Part shown: positions 59,801 to 63,919 of the stretch, piece by piece
Layout: each line of letters starts with the position of its first letter
How positions within the stretch are numbered: position 1 is the stretch's first letter
Notes under the pieces: model-generated
Database searches by the model: none
Seen by the model: the letters and a program-made list of their open reading frames with translations, nothing else
Told to the model about the DNA's origin: nothing
NCBI RefSeq assembly: GCF_018143015.1
Contig: NC_054751.1
Location: 30,643,783-30,707,782 of the forward strand
Length of the DNA: 64,000 bases
Direction: 5' to 3'
DNA from: Lytechinus variegatus
Taxonomy: Eukaryota > Echinodermata > Echinoidea > Temnopleuroida > Toxopneustidae
Position numbers and translations under genes: made by a program

Positions 59801-60982
59801 AGTGACATCACACATCCTTGTCGCATTGCCAATGTGAGGATCACCATAGCATTAGTGATTGCAATATTCAAATGCTCATAACTTTCTCACTATTTGTCCG
59901 ATTTTTCTCAAACTTTCTTTATCCTTATTCTTTGATTTTTCTGTTTCTACACAAGCCTATTTGTTCCAAAGGTTTCATTCCCCTTTAAGTTAACAACTTG
60001 AAATTCTGATATTTTTGTCAACTATTTTGCAGACATTGAATTCATTTATTGGCAGGCAGCGCGGCGTGCACCGCCCATCATCCATTCCGATCACAGCTGT
60101 TTACATAGTTAGTACAGGCATCAATAGACCAAAAGCTTCGGTCTCTGTTTTGTTGGTTGTTCAGCTGAACTTCGTTGGCTTCTCTCACCAAATACAGAGA
60201 CCGAAGTTCTAGCGCAATCTGTACAGGGGACTCAATGACCATATGTTTATGTACTTAAGATCGGATAAAACGGGGAAGTGAATTTGCGCGACAGCCGAGG
60301 TAAGTCACTGTTTTTGTTCCTTTTAACTTCATTTTTCTCCGTTTTTTGGCAATTGATGCCAAGAGGGAATATAAATTTGCACTCTGGTCACTATAATTTT
60401 CGAAATTTTTATTCATTAAAGACAAAAATTGAAAAGCCCCGACGGGGGGATTTTGCATTGCAAGTCCCCTAATGGTGGCTGCACGATAGCGAGCCGTCTG
60501 TGTACGAGGAGAAATAAAAAAAAATGTTAAAAAACTCCTCGAAACAGACGGCTGCCAGCTGTCTAAGGCATCAAATGCTTTCCATAAATTGGCTTAGCTA
60601 CATACATAGTCATCCTAGGCGAGTATGCGGCGTCGTGACGCGATTTGCAATTACATCCGACTTCTTTGCTGAACTTGCGCCGCGTATTGCGTCGTCGATC
60701 GTGTGTGACGTGTGTGGGCCACGGAAATTGTAGGCAGAACTTGCCATGCATGCCACACACATTTTTTTTTCTAATTCGGGGGTGTTTATTTACTGCTAAT
60801 TATTTAGGAAAAAGCAACATTAATAAAGTTCCACCATATACGAACCTCGACCTATATGATCCTGGAGATGTTTCTGCATTTTCTCCTCCGTCATTCCCTA
60901 TGCTAGAGTCGTCATTTTGCTGATTCTGGGCTGGAAAACCATCGCTCCCAGGCGCGTCTACTTCTTTCTGTTCATCCGCCAT
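21056..60982 (-). CDS. TCERG1: Transcription elongation regulator 1 (TCERG1/CA150)
   Basis: Nuclear protein that links RNA polymerase II elongation with splicing: in the family, WW domains bind Pro-rich splicing factors such as SF1 and FF domains bind the phosphorylated polymerase tail. Nineteen coding exons join to 3,390 bases, 1,129 residues plus TGA (human about 1,098). Domains: Pro/Gly/Met-rich N-terminus; WW1 about 211-240 (W213, W235); Gln-rich stretch about 415-450; WW2 about 464-493 (W466, W488); acidic Glu/Lys linker 504-580; WW3 about 586-615 (W588, W610); six FF domains about 694-750, 760-815, 826-884, 928-985, 986-1043 and 1044-1110; tail [15 protein letters not shown], as in human. 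Vertebrates have a long Gln-Ala repeat that is missing here. All introns are GT-AG and all phases agree. Head-to-head with NHP2, tail-to-tail with SAXO. Confidence 0.97.
21625..21725 (-). CDS. TCERG1: TCERG1 exon 18, FF5/FF6
   Basis: Acceptor GATTGTAG, donor CAA|GTAAGT, phase 0 in and 2 out. Encodes [20 protein letters not shown] and [14 protein letters not shown]. Confidence 0.93.
21726..22652 (-). other. TCERG1 intron 17
   Basis: 927 bp, AT-rich; no repeat family or gene recognised. The neighbouring introns 18 (21261-21624) and 16 (22737-23239) are likewise featureless. Confidence 0.6.
22653..22736 (-). CDS. TCERG1: TCERG1 exon 17, FF5
   Basis: Acceptor CTTTATAG, donor AGG|GTAAGC. Encodes 28 codons, [20 protein letters not shown] and TKFSSSDR, phase 0/0. 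Human: LTSTWKEVKKIIKEDPRC. Confidence 0.95.
23240..23419 (-). CDS. TCERG1: TCERG1 exon 16, FF4
   Basis: Acceptor ACAAACCAG, donor TCC|GTAAGT. Encodes [39 protein letters not shown] and [10 protein letters not shown], 60 codons, phase 0/0. Confidence 0.95.
23420..25426 (-). other. TCERG1 intron 15
   Basis: 2.0 kb. The half next to exon 15 is a 924 bp DNA transposon (24431-25354). Nothing recognised in 23420-24420. Confidence 0.6.
24431..25354. mobile_element. 924 bp DNA transposon with ACGTAT-rich body
   Basis: Left end AGGTGGTGTCACACCTTGGC; right end, inverted, AGGCTCTGTCACACCTTGGC. The arms continue to match through TTTTAGACAGCGTATGCCCG, about 50 bp. TTA flanks both sides (24428-24430, 25355-25357), compatible with PIF/Harbinger-type target sites but not proof. 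The interior is full of CGTAT, TACG and AACTTA motifs in both orientations and holds a perfect hairpin at about 25162-25197. At about 24730-24830 it keeps CCTATAAAAAGG, then CACCGCCATGCCGAAGAAAA with a 16-codon frame. It ends about 70 bases from the exon 15 donor. Confidence 0.8.
25427..25594 (-). CDS. TCERG1: TCERG1 exon 15, FF3-FF4 linker
   Basis: Acceptor TTTTTTCAG, donor TTG|GTGAGT. Encodes [39 protein letters not shown] and FNALLADL, 56 codons, phase 0/0. Highly charged helix, as in human (ASLREREREVQKARSEQTK). Confidence 0.95.
25619..25675 (-). pseudogene. tRNA-like remnant in intron 14
   Basis: The minus strand carries AGCTCAATTGGTAGAGC (A-box or D-arm-like), followed 14 bases later by GATACGAATCTC (B-box-like). 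The spacing is too short for an intact anticodon arm. Best read as a truncated tRNA or SINE head. Only about 370 bp separate exons 14 and 15. Confidence 0.4.
25967..26143 (-). CDS. TCERG1: TCERG1 exon 14, FF3
   Basis: Acceptor GACAACAG, donor AAG|GTATGT. Encodes [39 protein letters not shown] and [14 protein letters not shown], 59 codons, phase 0/0. Exactly one FF domain. Confidence 0.95.
28515..28890. repeat. (AGT)n microsatellite
   Basis: About 375 bases of AGT triplets with AGC and AAG interruptions, pure over the last hundred bases. The poly-Ser and poly-Val frames across it are artefacts. Confidence 0.95.
32287..33322. mobile_element. 1.0 kb DNA transposon with CCGTAAG ends, TA sites
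   Basis: Left TACCGTAAGTAACGGTGTAT, continuing TAACCGCACC; the right end is its exact inverse over 28 bp after the TA. At the right end the motif GGTGCGGTTAATACAC is present twice in tandem. Imperfect further matches lie at about 32350-32375. The interior has no supported gene. Non-autonomous, TA target duplication. Confidence 0.8.
33328..33477. repeat. 150 bp imperfect hairpin
   Basis: GATAGTAGCT at the left pairs with AGCTACTATC at the right, and AGCAGATAAGCTTTGCT pairs with AGCAAAGCTTATCTGCT inside. The centre is the palindromic AGAGCAAAGCTCT region. Starts five bases after the transposon at 32287-33322. Confidence 0.8.
34408..34558 (-). CDS. TCERG1: TCERG1 exon 13, FF2
   Basis: Acceptor TTCCTTCCTAG, donor AAG|GTAGGG. 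Encodes [39 protein letters not shown] and [11 protein letters not shown]. Phase 2 in, 0 out. Confidence 0.95.
34850..35103 (+). mobile_element. tRNA-derived SINE in intron 12
   Basis: B-box-like GGCATGGGTTCAAATCTC, then TTTTCCTTCAGCAAGAAATT, a body shared with the copies at 5708-5918 and 38536-38688, and a tail GAATGCTATACATTACTATT with ATT repeats. The head is decayed. Opposite in direction to TCERG1. Confidence 0.65.
35503..35711 (-). CDS. TCERG1: TCERG1 exon 12, FF1 and start of FF2
   Basis: Acceptor CCCCTACAG, donor AAA|GTAAGC. Encodes [39 protein letters not shown] and [14 protein letters not shown]. Phase 0 in, 2 out. Nearly identical to human [17 protein letters not shown]. Confidence 0.97.
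35731..36191. repeat. 300 bp-spaced duplication with (ATC)n in intron 11
   Basis: TGATAGGCAAGA begins at 35731 and again at 36031, exactly 300 bases apart. Each starts a unit of about 78 bases containing TTTGCCACTCTCC and AGGTGCAGTAAATA. Each unit is followed by ATC/ACC repeats (35805-36027 and 36109-36190). Nearly fills the 507 bp intron. Confidence 0.85.
36219..36418 (-). CDS. TCERG1: TCERG1 exon 11, linker and start of FF1
   Basis: Acceptor ATCCGTCAG, donor GGG|GTGAGT. Encodes [39 protein letters not shown] and [12 protein letters not shown]. Phase 1 in, 0 out. Basic [10 protein letters not shown] could be a nuclear localisation signal (human KAKKRKRDD). Confidence 0.95.
36419..37377 (-). 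other. TCERG1 intron 10 with foldback repeats
   Basis: CAGTGATTTTCCGTTT at about 36909 is answered by AAACGGAAAATCACTG at about 37107-37122, a small foldback with no clear target duplication. At about 37190-37290 there are several TTCCCTGATT-like units. No extra coding exon seen. Confidence 0.5.
37378..37529 (-). CDS. TCERG1: TCERG1 exon 10, WW3
   Basis: Acceptor CCTTGATAG, donor AAG|GTGAGT. Encodes [39 protein letters not shown] and [11 protein letters not shown]. Phase 2 in, 1 out. WW3 core. Confidence 0.97.
37668..37798 (-). CDS. TCERG1: TCERG1 exon 9, linker before WW3
   Basis: Acceptor TAATTTGAAG, donor ATG|GTAAGT. Encodes [20 protein letters not shown] to [12 protein letters not shown], the last Trp split across the intron (phase 2 out). 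Intron 9 is only 138 bp. Confidence 0.93.
38309..38430 (-). CDS. TCERG1: TCERG1 exon 8, acidic linker
   Basis: Acceptor TTGTCTGCAG, donor GAG|GTTTGG. Encodes [40 protein letters not shown], with phase 1 in and 0 out. The human linker is equally acidic. The donor is weak (GTTTGG), so an alternative end is possible. Confidence 0.85.
38536..38688 (-). mobile_element. SINE cut by a TTAA element
   Basis: Minus-strand copy of the SINE body (reverse of CACCTGGGTTGAGTGTGGG, and of the CTTCAGC-like segment at 38650). It breaks off at ATGGCTGAGATTTG, where the B box should follow. A TTAA-flanked element begins there, so the transposon probably inserted into or beside this SINE. Confidence 0.6.
38693..39652. 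mobile_element. Outer piggyBac-like element, split by a younger copy
   Basis: TTAA at 38689-38692 is followed by CCCTGAACAGGCCAGGGGG. The left part is 38693-38799. The sequence resumes after 39548 with TTTTGAGACCAAATTTACG, homologous to the inner copy's TTTTGAGACCAATTTTGCG, up to about 39652. The right end is not clear. An old copy holding the insertion at 38800-39544. Confidence 0.65.
38800..39544. mobile_element. piggyBac-like element nested in its own family
   Basis: TTAA at 38796-38799 and 39545-39548. Ends CCCTATCTAGGCCG and CGGCCTAGATATGG are inverted with one mismatch. Just inside both ends lie poly-G and GGCC-rich blocks. About 745 bp and closely similar to 15951-16647. TTAA target plus CCCTA tip is the piggyBac pattern. 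No transposase. Confidence 0.8.
39920..40073 (-). CDS. TCERG1: TCERG1 exon 7, WW2
   Basis: Acceptor CTTTCTCCCAG, donor AGG|GTTAGT. Encodes [39 protein letters not shown] and [12 protein letters not shown]. Phase 0 in, 1 out. WW2 core with Trp residues 22 apart. Confidence 0.97.
40336..41415. mobile_element. 1.08 kb hAT-like element
   Basis: Ends AGAGATGCCAAC and GTTGGCATCTCT are perfect inverted repeats. GAATGCC flanks both sides (40328-40334 and 41416-41422), a 7-8 bp duplication in keeping with hAT. The interior includes GTGCGCGTAGCGCAC palindromes near 40395 and GGGAGCCTCCC near the right end. No transposase frame. Confidence 0.75.
41583..41981. mobile_element. 399 bp hAT-like MITE near exon 6 donor
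   Basis: Ends CAGGGTGCTA and TAGCACCCTG, flanked by CTTGAAG on both sides (41576-41582, 41982-41988). Repeated ACTTGCCCG words inside occur in both orientations. It stops 21 bases into intron 6, counted from the exon 6 donor. Confidence 0.8.
42003..42193 (-). CDS. TCERG1: TCERG1 exon 6, Met/Pro then Gln-rich
   Basis: Acceptor TTGAATCAG, donor CAG|GTGAAT. Encodes [20 protein letters not shown] and a Gln/Ser/Pro tract with seven consecutive Gln. Phase 1 in, 0 out. Occupies the place of the vertebrate Gln-Ala repeat. Confidence 0.9.
42284..43127. mobile_element. Outer MITE carrying a nested element in intron 5
   Basis: Left TGGCCCGAATTCACAAAGGT and right, inverted, TGGCTCATATTCACAAAGGT. Inside, GGACTTAAGTTATACCCG-like words recur in both orientations. 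The element 42394-42985 is inserted in its middle at TTAA. Confidence 0.7.
42394..42985. mobile_element. Long-TIR miniature element, copy 2 (nested)
   Basis: Starts TTAAAGGAGAATGAAACC and ends TTTCATTCCCCTTTAA. The same family as 8472-9058 and 59392-59988, and readable side by side with them over the full length. Sits within 42284-43127. Confidence 0.85.
43128..43900 (-). other. Rest of TCERG1 intron 5
   Basis: No gene or repeat family recognised. A T-run followed by a G-run lies at about 43819-43843, next to the exon 5 donor. Confidence 0.6.
43901..44188 (-). CDS. TCERG1: TCERG1 exon 5, Pro/Gly/Met-rich
   Basis: Acceptor TTCTTTCAG, donor CAG|GTCAGT. Encodes [20 protein letters not shown], then GMPPP-type repeats, ending [10 protein letters not shown]. 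Phase 1/1. Low-complexity, GC-rich; the overlapping plus-strand frames are shadows. Confidence 0.92.
44189..44712 (-). other. TCERG1 intron 4 with a MITE fragment
   Basis: About 44515-44680 resembles the right half of the element at 62544-63048: CTGCTCGCATATGACACTAC, and TGTCAGGGTGAAC before CCCTTTAAAT. The left half is absent. Confidence 0.5.
44713..44923 (-). CDS. TCERG1: TCERG1 exon 4, second half of WW1
   Basis: Acceptor ATCAAACAG, donor ATG|GTATGA. Encodes [39 protein letters not shown] and a Ser/Thr-rich run. Phase 0 in, 1 out. Human: YYYNARTRESAWTKPDGVK. Confidence 0.95.
44924..45489 (-). other. TCERG1 intron 3
   Basis: 566 bp, AT-rich, nothing recognised. It splits WW1 after the GK turn. 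Confidence 0.6.
45490..45765 (-). CDS. TCERG1: TCERG1 exon 3, Pro-rich and first half of WW1
   Basis: Acceptor TTAACCAACAG, donor AAG|GTGAGC. Encodes [20 protein letters not shown], a Gln/Pro run, and [12 protein letters not shown]. Phase 0/0. Human: EEIWVENKTPDGK. Confidence 0.95.
45766..46961 (-). other. TCERG1 intron 2
   Basis: 1.2 kb, AT-rich, no gene or repeat family recognised. Confidence 0.6.
46962..47214 (-). CDS. TCERG1: TCERG1 exon 2, Arg/Gly/Pro-rich
   Basis: Acceptor AATTCTAG, donor CAG|GTATTT. Completes an Arg codon (AG|A) and encodes [39 protein letters not shown] and [16 protein letters not shown]. Phase 2 in, 0 out. RGG/PPR-rich, like the human N-terminus. Confidence 0.92.
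48435..48900. repeat. Dispersed repeat remnant
   Basis: ATAATGTTCTTCTTATATAG, then GCACTTTACAGAAATG and GGGAATTCCAAAGGATGGG have the look of a common dispersed repeat in marine invertebrate genomes. The class was not identified. Confidence 0.35.
49797..49887. repeat. 91 bp perfect palindrome
   Basis: Arms of 45 bases around a single central C at 49842. The arm starts ATGTGCGATGGCAGTACATG and ends CTTTACACTAAT; the other arm is its exact complement. Confidence 0.95.
49887..49965. repeat. 79 bp perfect palindrome
   Basis: Arms of 39 bases around a central G at 49926. The arm starts TCATCTGCAAAAAGATGATA and ends GACATTAGT. Shares base 49887 with the previous palindrome. Confidence 0.95.
50519..50858. 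repeat. 340 bp foldback inside the hAT element
   Basis: TGCAGGCACAGACCCTGATT near the left pairs with AATAAGGGTCTGTGCATGCA near the right (imperfect). AGGGCCTTCTGTACAC (about 50610) and GTGTACAGAAGGCCCT (about 50753) pair perfectly inside. Likely a separate miniature element. Confidence 0.8.
51794..52359. mobile_element. Long-TIR element, GGATGGTCCAGGCTGGA ends
   Basis: GGATGGTCCAGGCTGGAAAT on the left, ATCTCCAGCCTGGACCATCC on the right. Inner arms pair (AGAGTAAAATTTACAAAGCA with TTTGTGAATTTTACTCT, approximate). Related in text to 57531-57812. Confidence 0.75.
54540..55230. repeat. Tandem-like repeat with GACCTTGGTCATGTGACC units
   Basis: Units starting TGACCTTGGTCAT at about 54574, 54852 and 55042, each followed by TGAAACTCGCACAGGAT-like sequence and CATGAA. 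Just upstream, AATGCCTCTGGCAGTCTTG at about 54338 matches 41417-41435 (AATGCCTCTGGCAGTCTCG). A dispersed repeat family, not identified. Confidence 0.7.
55672..56686 (-). CDS. Two-finger C2H2 zinc-finger exon, terminal
   Basis: Probable nuclear DNA-binding protein of unknown function. Acceptor TTGCTCTGCAG, then A|GAA GAC; open to TGA at 55672-55674. The first good ATG (56670, context GTGAGATGG) gives 332 residues. Finger 1 C105-X2-C108-X12-H121-X4-H126, finger 2 C133-X2-C136-X12-H149-X4-H154, joined by a short GKRFK linker; the pairing looks like the last exons of lola/tramtrack-type genes, but no BTB domain is in view. N-terminus acidic and Ser/Thr-rich; a Lys-rich run ([14 protein letters not shown]) follows the fingers; the C-terminus ends [18 protein letters not shown]. 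It is in phase with TCERG1 exon 1 and on the same strand. It could be an alternative last exon, a nested gene with a non-coding first exon, or the end of a gene whose first exons I missed. Confidence 0.8.
57368..57386 (+). repeat. 19-base poly-G tract
   Basis: Uninterrupted G run after AAGCGGC. One of many G or C runs in the window; length may be unreliable in assembly. Confidence 0.8.
57531..57812. mobile_element. Short long-TIR element, TTTAAAAGGATGGTC end
   Basis: Left TTTAAAAGGATGGTCAAGGT, right CCACACCATCCCTTTAA. Inner words shared with 51794-52359 (GATATTTATATCT, AAAATTCATAGAGCAAAATG). About 282 bp. Confidence 0.65.
58742..59120. repeat. Tandem duplication, about 160 bp period
   Basis: GATATTTACGACTTCTATT (about 58847) and GATATTTACAACTTCTATT (about 59011), with CTCGTTAACAGTTT and CTCGTTAACAATTT before them. 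A third partial unit begins near 59060 (ATGTATCATT). Confidence 0.75.
59392..59988. mobile_element. Long-TIR miniature element, copy 3
   Basis: TTAAAGGAGAATGAAACC to GGTTTCATTCCCCTTTAA, 597 bp. The arms pair as in the copies at 8472-9058 and 42394-42985. About 0.9 kb from the TCERG1 first exon. Confidence 0.85.
60846..60982 (-). CDS. TCERG1: TCERG1 exon 1, start codon
   Basis: ATG at 60982 (CCGCCATGCT on the plus strand, so AGCATGGCGG on the minus). Encodes [20 protein letters not shown], an acidic run and SPGSYRS; donor AG|GTTCGT, phase 2 out. An in-frame upstream ATG at 61021 would add 13 residues (MIHNQIGNSQLTS). MADEQ was preferred for its better context and likeness to MAERGG in human. 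Confidence 0.85.
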
Positions 60983-61297
60983 GCTTGTTAATTGAGAGTT
61001 GCCAATTTGATTATGAATCAAAGACTTTTTTTAAAAATATAAAAATAAGTATTTTTCTTCATGTAAATTATATTGTTTCGAAGAAAGAAAACAGCTTTGG
61101 GGTGCAAAAGAATAGTCAACACAATTCTTGAACGACGTTGCAAATCAATAAGCGACCTTAGAAACACAGTATATTTCACCGGAATCTCTGAAAAGCGCCA
61201 CGCCGCCTTCGTCGGCGGCGTAGCTTGCCCTCTTACGGATTCGTATTACTGCAGAACACGTGGACGAATCAACAACATTTAATACAAGCCTTACAAA
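60983..61297. promoter_or_regulatory. Bidirectional promoter region TCERG1/NHP2
   Basis: 315 bases separate the two start codons on opposite strands. No TATA box is obvious. Includes both 5' UTRs. CpG-containing sequence lies on the NHP2 side (about 61120-61265, GCCACGCCGCCTTCGTCGGC). The promoter function is inferred from geometry. Confidence 0.6.
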
Positions 61298-61460
61298 ATG
61301 AAGTCACCAGCAGGAGCAAAGAATGGGATTGATCACGCTGATGATGAAGCTGAACCACAAGAACTCACATATGATGAACTTGTTGCTCGTGTCTCACCCA
61401 TAGCAAATCCTTTGGCCTCAAGGAAACTCACGAAAAAATTGTACAAAGTCATCAAAAAAG
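61298..61460 (+). CDS. NHP2: NHP2 exon 1
   Basis: ATG in context TACAAAATGA. Donor AAG|GTGAAA is only moderate, but exon 2 continues the family sequence in phase. Confidence 0.93.
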
Positions 61461-62335
61461 GTGAAATTGGAAATAGGGAGCCTACAGTCCCATTCATTCG
61501 AATTTACGTTGGTGTTCATATTTATCAAATTATTTTATGTTTGTAGATGGCGGTATCGTATGCCAGTTGGAATGAGAAGAATGCAGTATTTGTCAGTACT
61601 AAACCACATTGTTTGTCATCGATTCCAGAATTTAATCACAGTTTTTTTTTACATTGATTGACGTCATTGATGAAACAAATTATTAATATTAAATACATAT
61701 TAAATAAAGTTACAACGTTGTAACAGATTTTTCTTTGGGTTAGGCCTTAGGGCCTACTTACCTTACCTTACCGCAAATACTGGAAGAATGCTGAATTAGC
61801 AGTCAAGCTTCCAGATCTATCTTCTAATTTAGTCATCTTCCATCATGCTTCAATAAATTAAGGAGGTAGTGGGGCAAGTTGGTGAAAATTGACTTTTCAT
61901 ATCTAAGAGTAGTGGGAATCATAATGCTTATCTTGCCAGTATCGGTCTAGCCTGATTTTGAAGGTGTCTACTGTTGGAGCTTCAACTACCTCAGCTGGGA
62001 GAGAGTTCCAATCATTGACTACTCGGTGACTAAAAGCTTGCTTTCTTACATTTGTTCTGCATCTTGGCTTTACAAGTTTGTATCTATGACCTCTTGTAGT
62101 ACTGTCAGCTAGTTGAAAAAAGTGGTCTGGGTTAAGCCTGTCGACTTCATGAGTGATCTTATATACTTGAATCATGTCTCCTCTCTTTCTTCTGTACTCC
62201 AAGCCAAGGATGGTAATTTCAGGTGTAGAGTTTCATTTTGATATCTTTATGGTTTTTCTTCACAGCTAGTAAAGTCAAGATGGTCAGACGTGGGGTAAAA
62301 GAAGTTCAAAAGTTTCTACGTAAGGGAGAGAAAGG
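61298..62335 (+). CDS. NHP2: H/ACA ribonucleoprotein subunit 2 (NHP2), 5' part
   Basis: L7Ae-family protein of H/ACA snoRNPs (with dyskerin, NOP10 and GAR1), which guide rRNA and snRNA pseudouridylation in the nucleolus and Cajal bodies and form part of vertebrate telomerase. Exons seen: 61298-61460 (MKSPAGAKNGIDHADDEAEP, LTYDELVARVSPIANPLAS, RKLTKKLYKVIKK; phase 1 out) and 62266-62335 (ASKVKMVRRGVKEVQKFLRK, GEKG; phase 2 out). Human: TYQELLVNQNPIAQPLASRRLTR and RRGVKEVQKFVNKGEKG. The window ends before the L7Ae core with its RNA-binding residues; about 77 of roughly 150 residues are present. Confidence 0.95.
61780..62212 (-). mobile_element. LINE 3' end fragment in NHP2 intron 1
   Basis: Minus-strand frame LEYRRKRGDMIQVYKITHEV, LADSTTRGHRYKLVKPRCR, RKQAFSHRVVNDWNSLPAE and FKIRLDRYW, then stop: C-terminus of a CR1/L2-like non-LTR retrotransposon. 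More intact than the copy at 4003-4635. The 3' tail runs to about 61780. Confidence 0.8.
62266..62335 (+). CDS. NHP2: NHP2 exon 2
   Basis: Acceptor TTCTTCACAG, donor AGG|GTATGT. Encodes ASKVKMVRRGVKEVQKFLRK then GEK and part of Gly. Confidence 0.95.
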
Positions 62336-62543
62336 GTATGTATTTTTTTTTATTGCCATTTATTCTCGGTCTTCACAGATTTCATTTCAAATCTCTATTG
62401 CTGCTGTATAGTGTATGTTGTACAACTAGAAGTTTGCTTTTTATTTATATCAAGACTTCATCAGTCGATGTTTGGTTTTTTAATGACATGAATCTCTTGG
62501 TAATTTAGACTAGAGGCTAACTTAAAATACTTTTCGAATTGCC

Positions 62544-63048
62544 TTAAAGGGGAAGTTCACCCTGAAGAAAACTTTGTTGCAAAAATAGCAGAAAAAATAG
62601 TAAAAAATATTGGTGAAGGTTTGAGGAAAATCCGTTAAAGAGTAAGAAAGTTATTAGAGTTCAAAGTTTTGCATTTGTGACGTCATAAACGAGCAGCTGC
62701 CCCATGTGTTATGTAATATAAAATGCATGAATTTCAAATTTTGTATGGTTCCTGATGACTTAATTTTATTTTCTATCCATGATCTGGTGTGAAATAATTT
62801 GTCTATTGATATACAAAAGGTACAGCGAAAACCATTATCAATTTTCTGAGAAAATGACATTTCATTGATTTTTTACCATTTGCTATGTAGGAATGCTGCT
62901 CGCATATGACGTCACAAATCAAATAATTGAAATTCTAATAACTATGTAATTATTTGATGATTTTTTCTCAAACCTTCGGCAATATTTTTTATTATTTTTT
63001 CTGCTATTTTTACAATAAAGTTTTTGTCAGGGTGAACTTCCCCTTTAA
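62544..63048. mobile_element. Long-TIR element, AAGGGGAAGTTCACCC ends
   Basis: TTAAAGGGGAAGTTCACCCT on the left, AGGGTGAACTTCCCCTTTAA on the right, 505 bp. Arms pair further (AAATAGCAGAAAAAATAGTA with inverted TATTATTTTTTCTGCTATTT). A right-half relative lies at about 44515-44680. Confidence 0.85.
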
Positions 63049-63919
63049 GATCTCATGAATCAGTTAAAGAATGTCATAGAATACTGAGACTTGTCCTTGA
63101 TTCTATTCACAGGTGAACAGAATGGCAAATATTTAAGTGCCAATTTTATTTCTTGAGATTGATTGGACCCATTTTCTTTTTGTGACAGTGTGCATGGGAT
63201 GGGGTTGTCAGCTTGCATTGTTTGATAATTCTTATGGGGAACGCATTTCGTCCCAAATGTGGTTGCTGTTTATCCATCTTCCAGACCACAATTAATTACT
63301 CACAACTGATCTCATTTGGGCCCGCAGTTAATACAAGTTTGCTTTCATGTAGGTCCCATCATACTTCTTTGACTGAAATTAAGCTTTTACCTTATAACTC
63401 GACTGATTGTATCGTTATATATACTTCTCAGTTGTGTATAATTTATGCATTTTTGTTGCTGTTTTATGTCAATGGGGAAATATGAAAATAAATAAACTGA
63501 AAAAAACCGAAATGTCTATAGATACCCTACACTTGAACATGTAATGTGTAATATCTGCATTTATTGAAGTACTCTAAAATGAGAAACATGTTGCACAGGT
63601 TATTCTCTCAAAGTCAAAAATCTTTGGACTGCATTGAATTGAGATCAGTTCAACTTTAAAAAGTTAAAATGAATAGACTTGGTCAATTCAAAATCATTTT
63701 TAATTGAATTGAAAGTGGGATTGGAATTGACTTGAAAGCGATCCCACCAATGTGGTGTAGTGCTTATGCTTGTATTTTGAGCCTTTAACTCAAGGCAATT
63801 GTCCAACATATTTGATGATGGAAAGTTTCATGTTATTGTTATTGTTAACTTATTTTGGTTGGTGATATGGAAATATGTTGAGAAGTACATTTGATATTTA
63901 GGATATATTTTCAAACTCA

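Larger units (their letters stand above)
47215..60845 (-). other. TCERG1 intron 1 (13.6 kb)
   Basis: Holds a dispersed repeat (about 48435-48900), a hAT element (49479-51292), several long-TIR MITEs, a tandem GACCTTGGTCATGTGACC repeat (54540-55230), the zinc-finger exon (55672-56686), a 19-base poly-G (57368-57386), a tandem duplication (58742-59120) and a small hairpin near 60130-60208. Nothing recognised in 47215-48430, 52400-54330 and 56700-57360. Confidence 0.7.
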
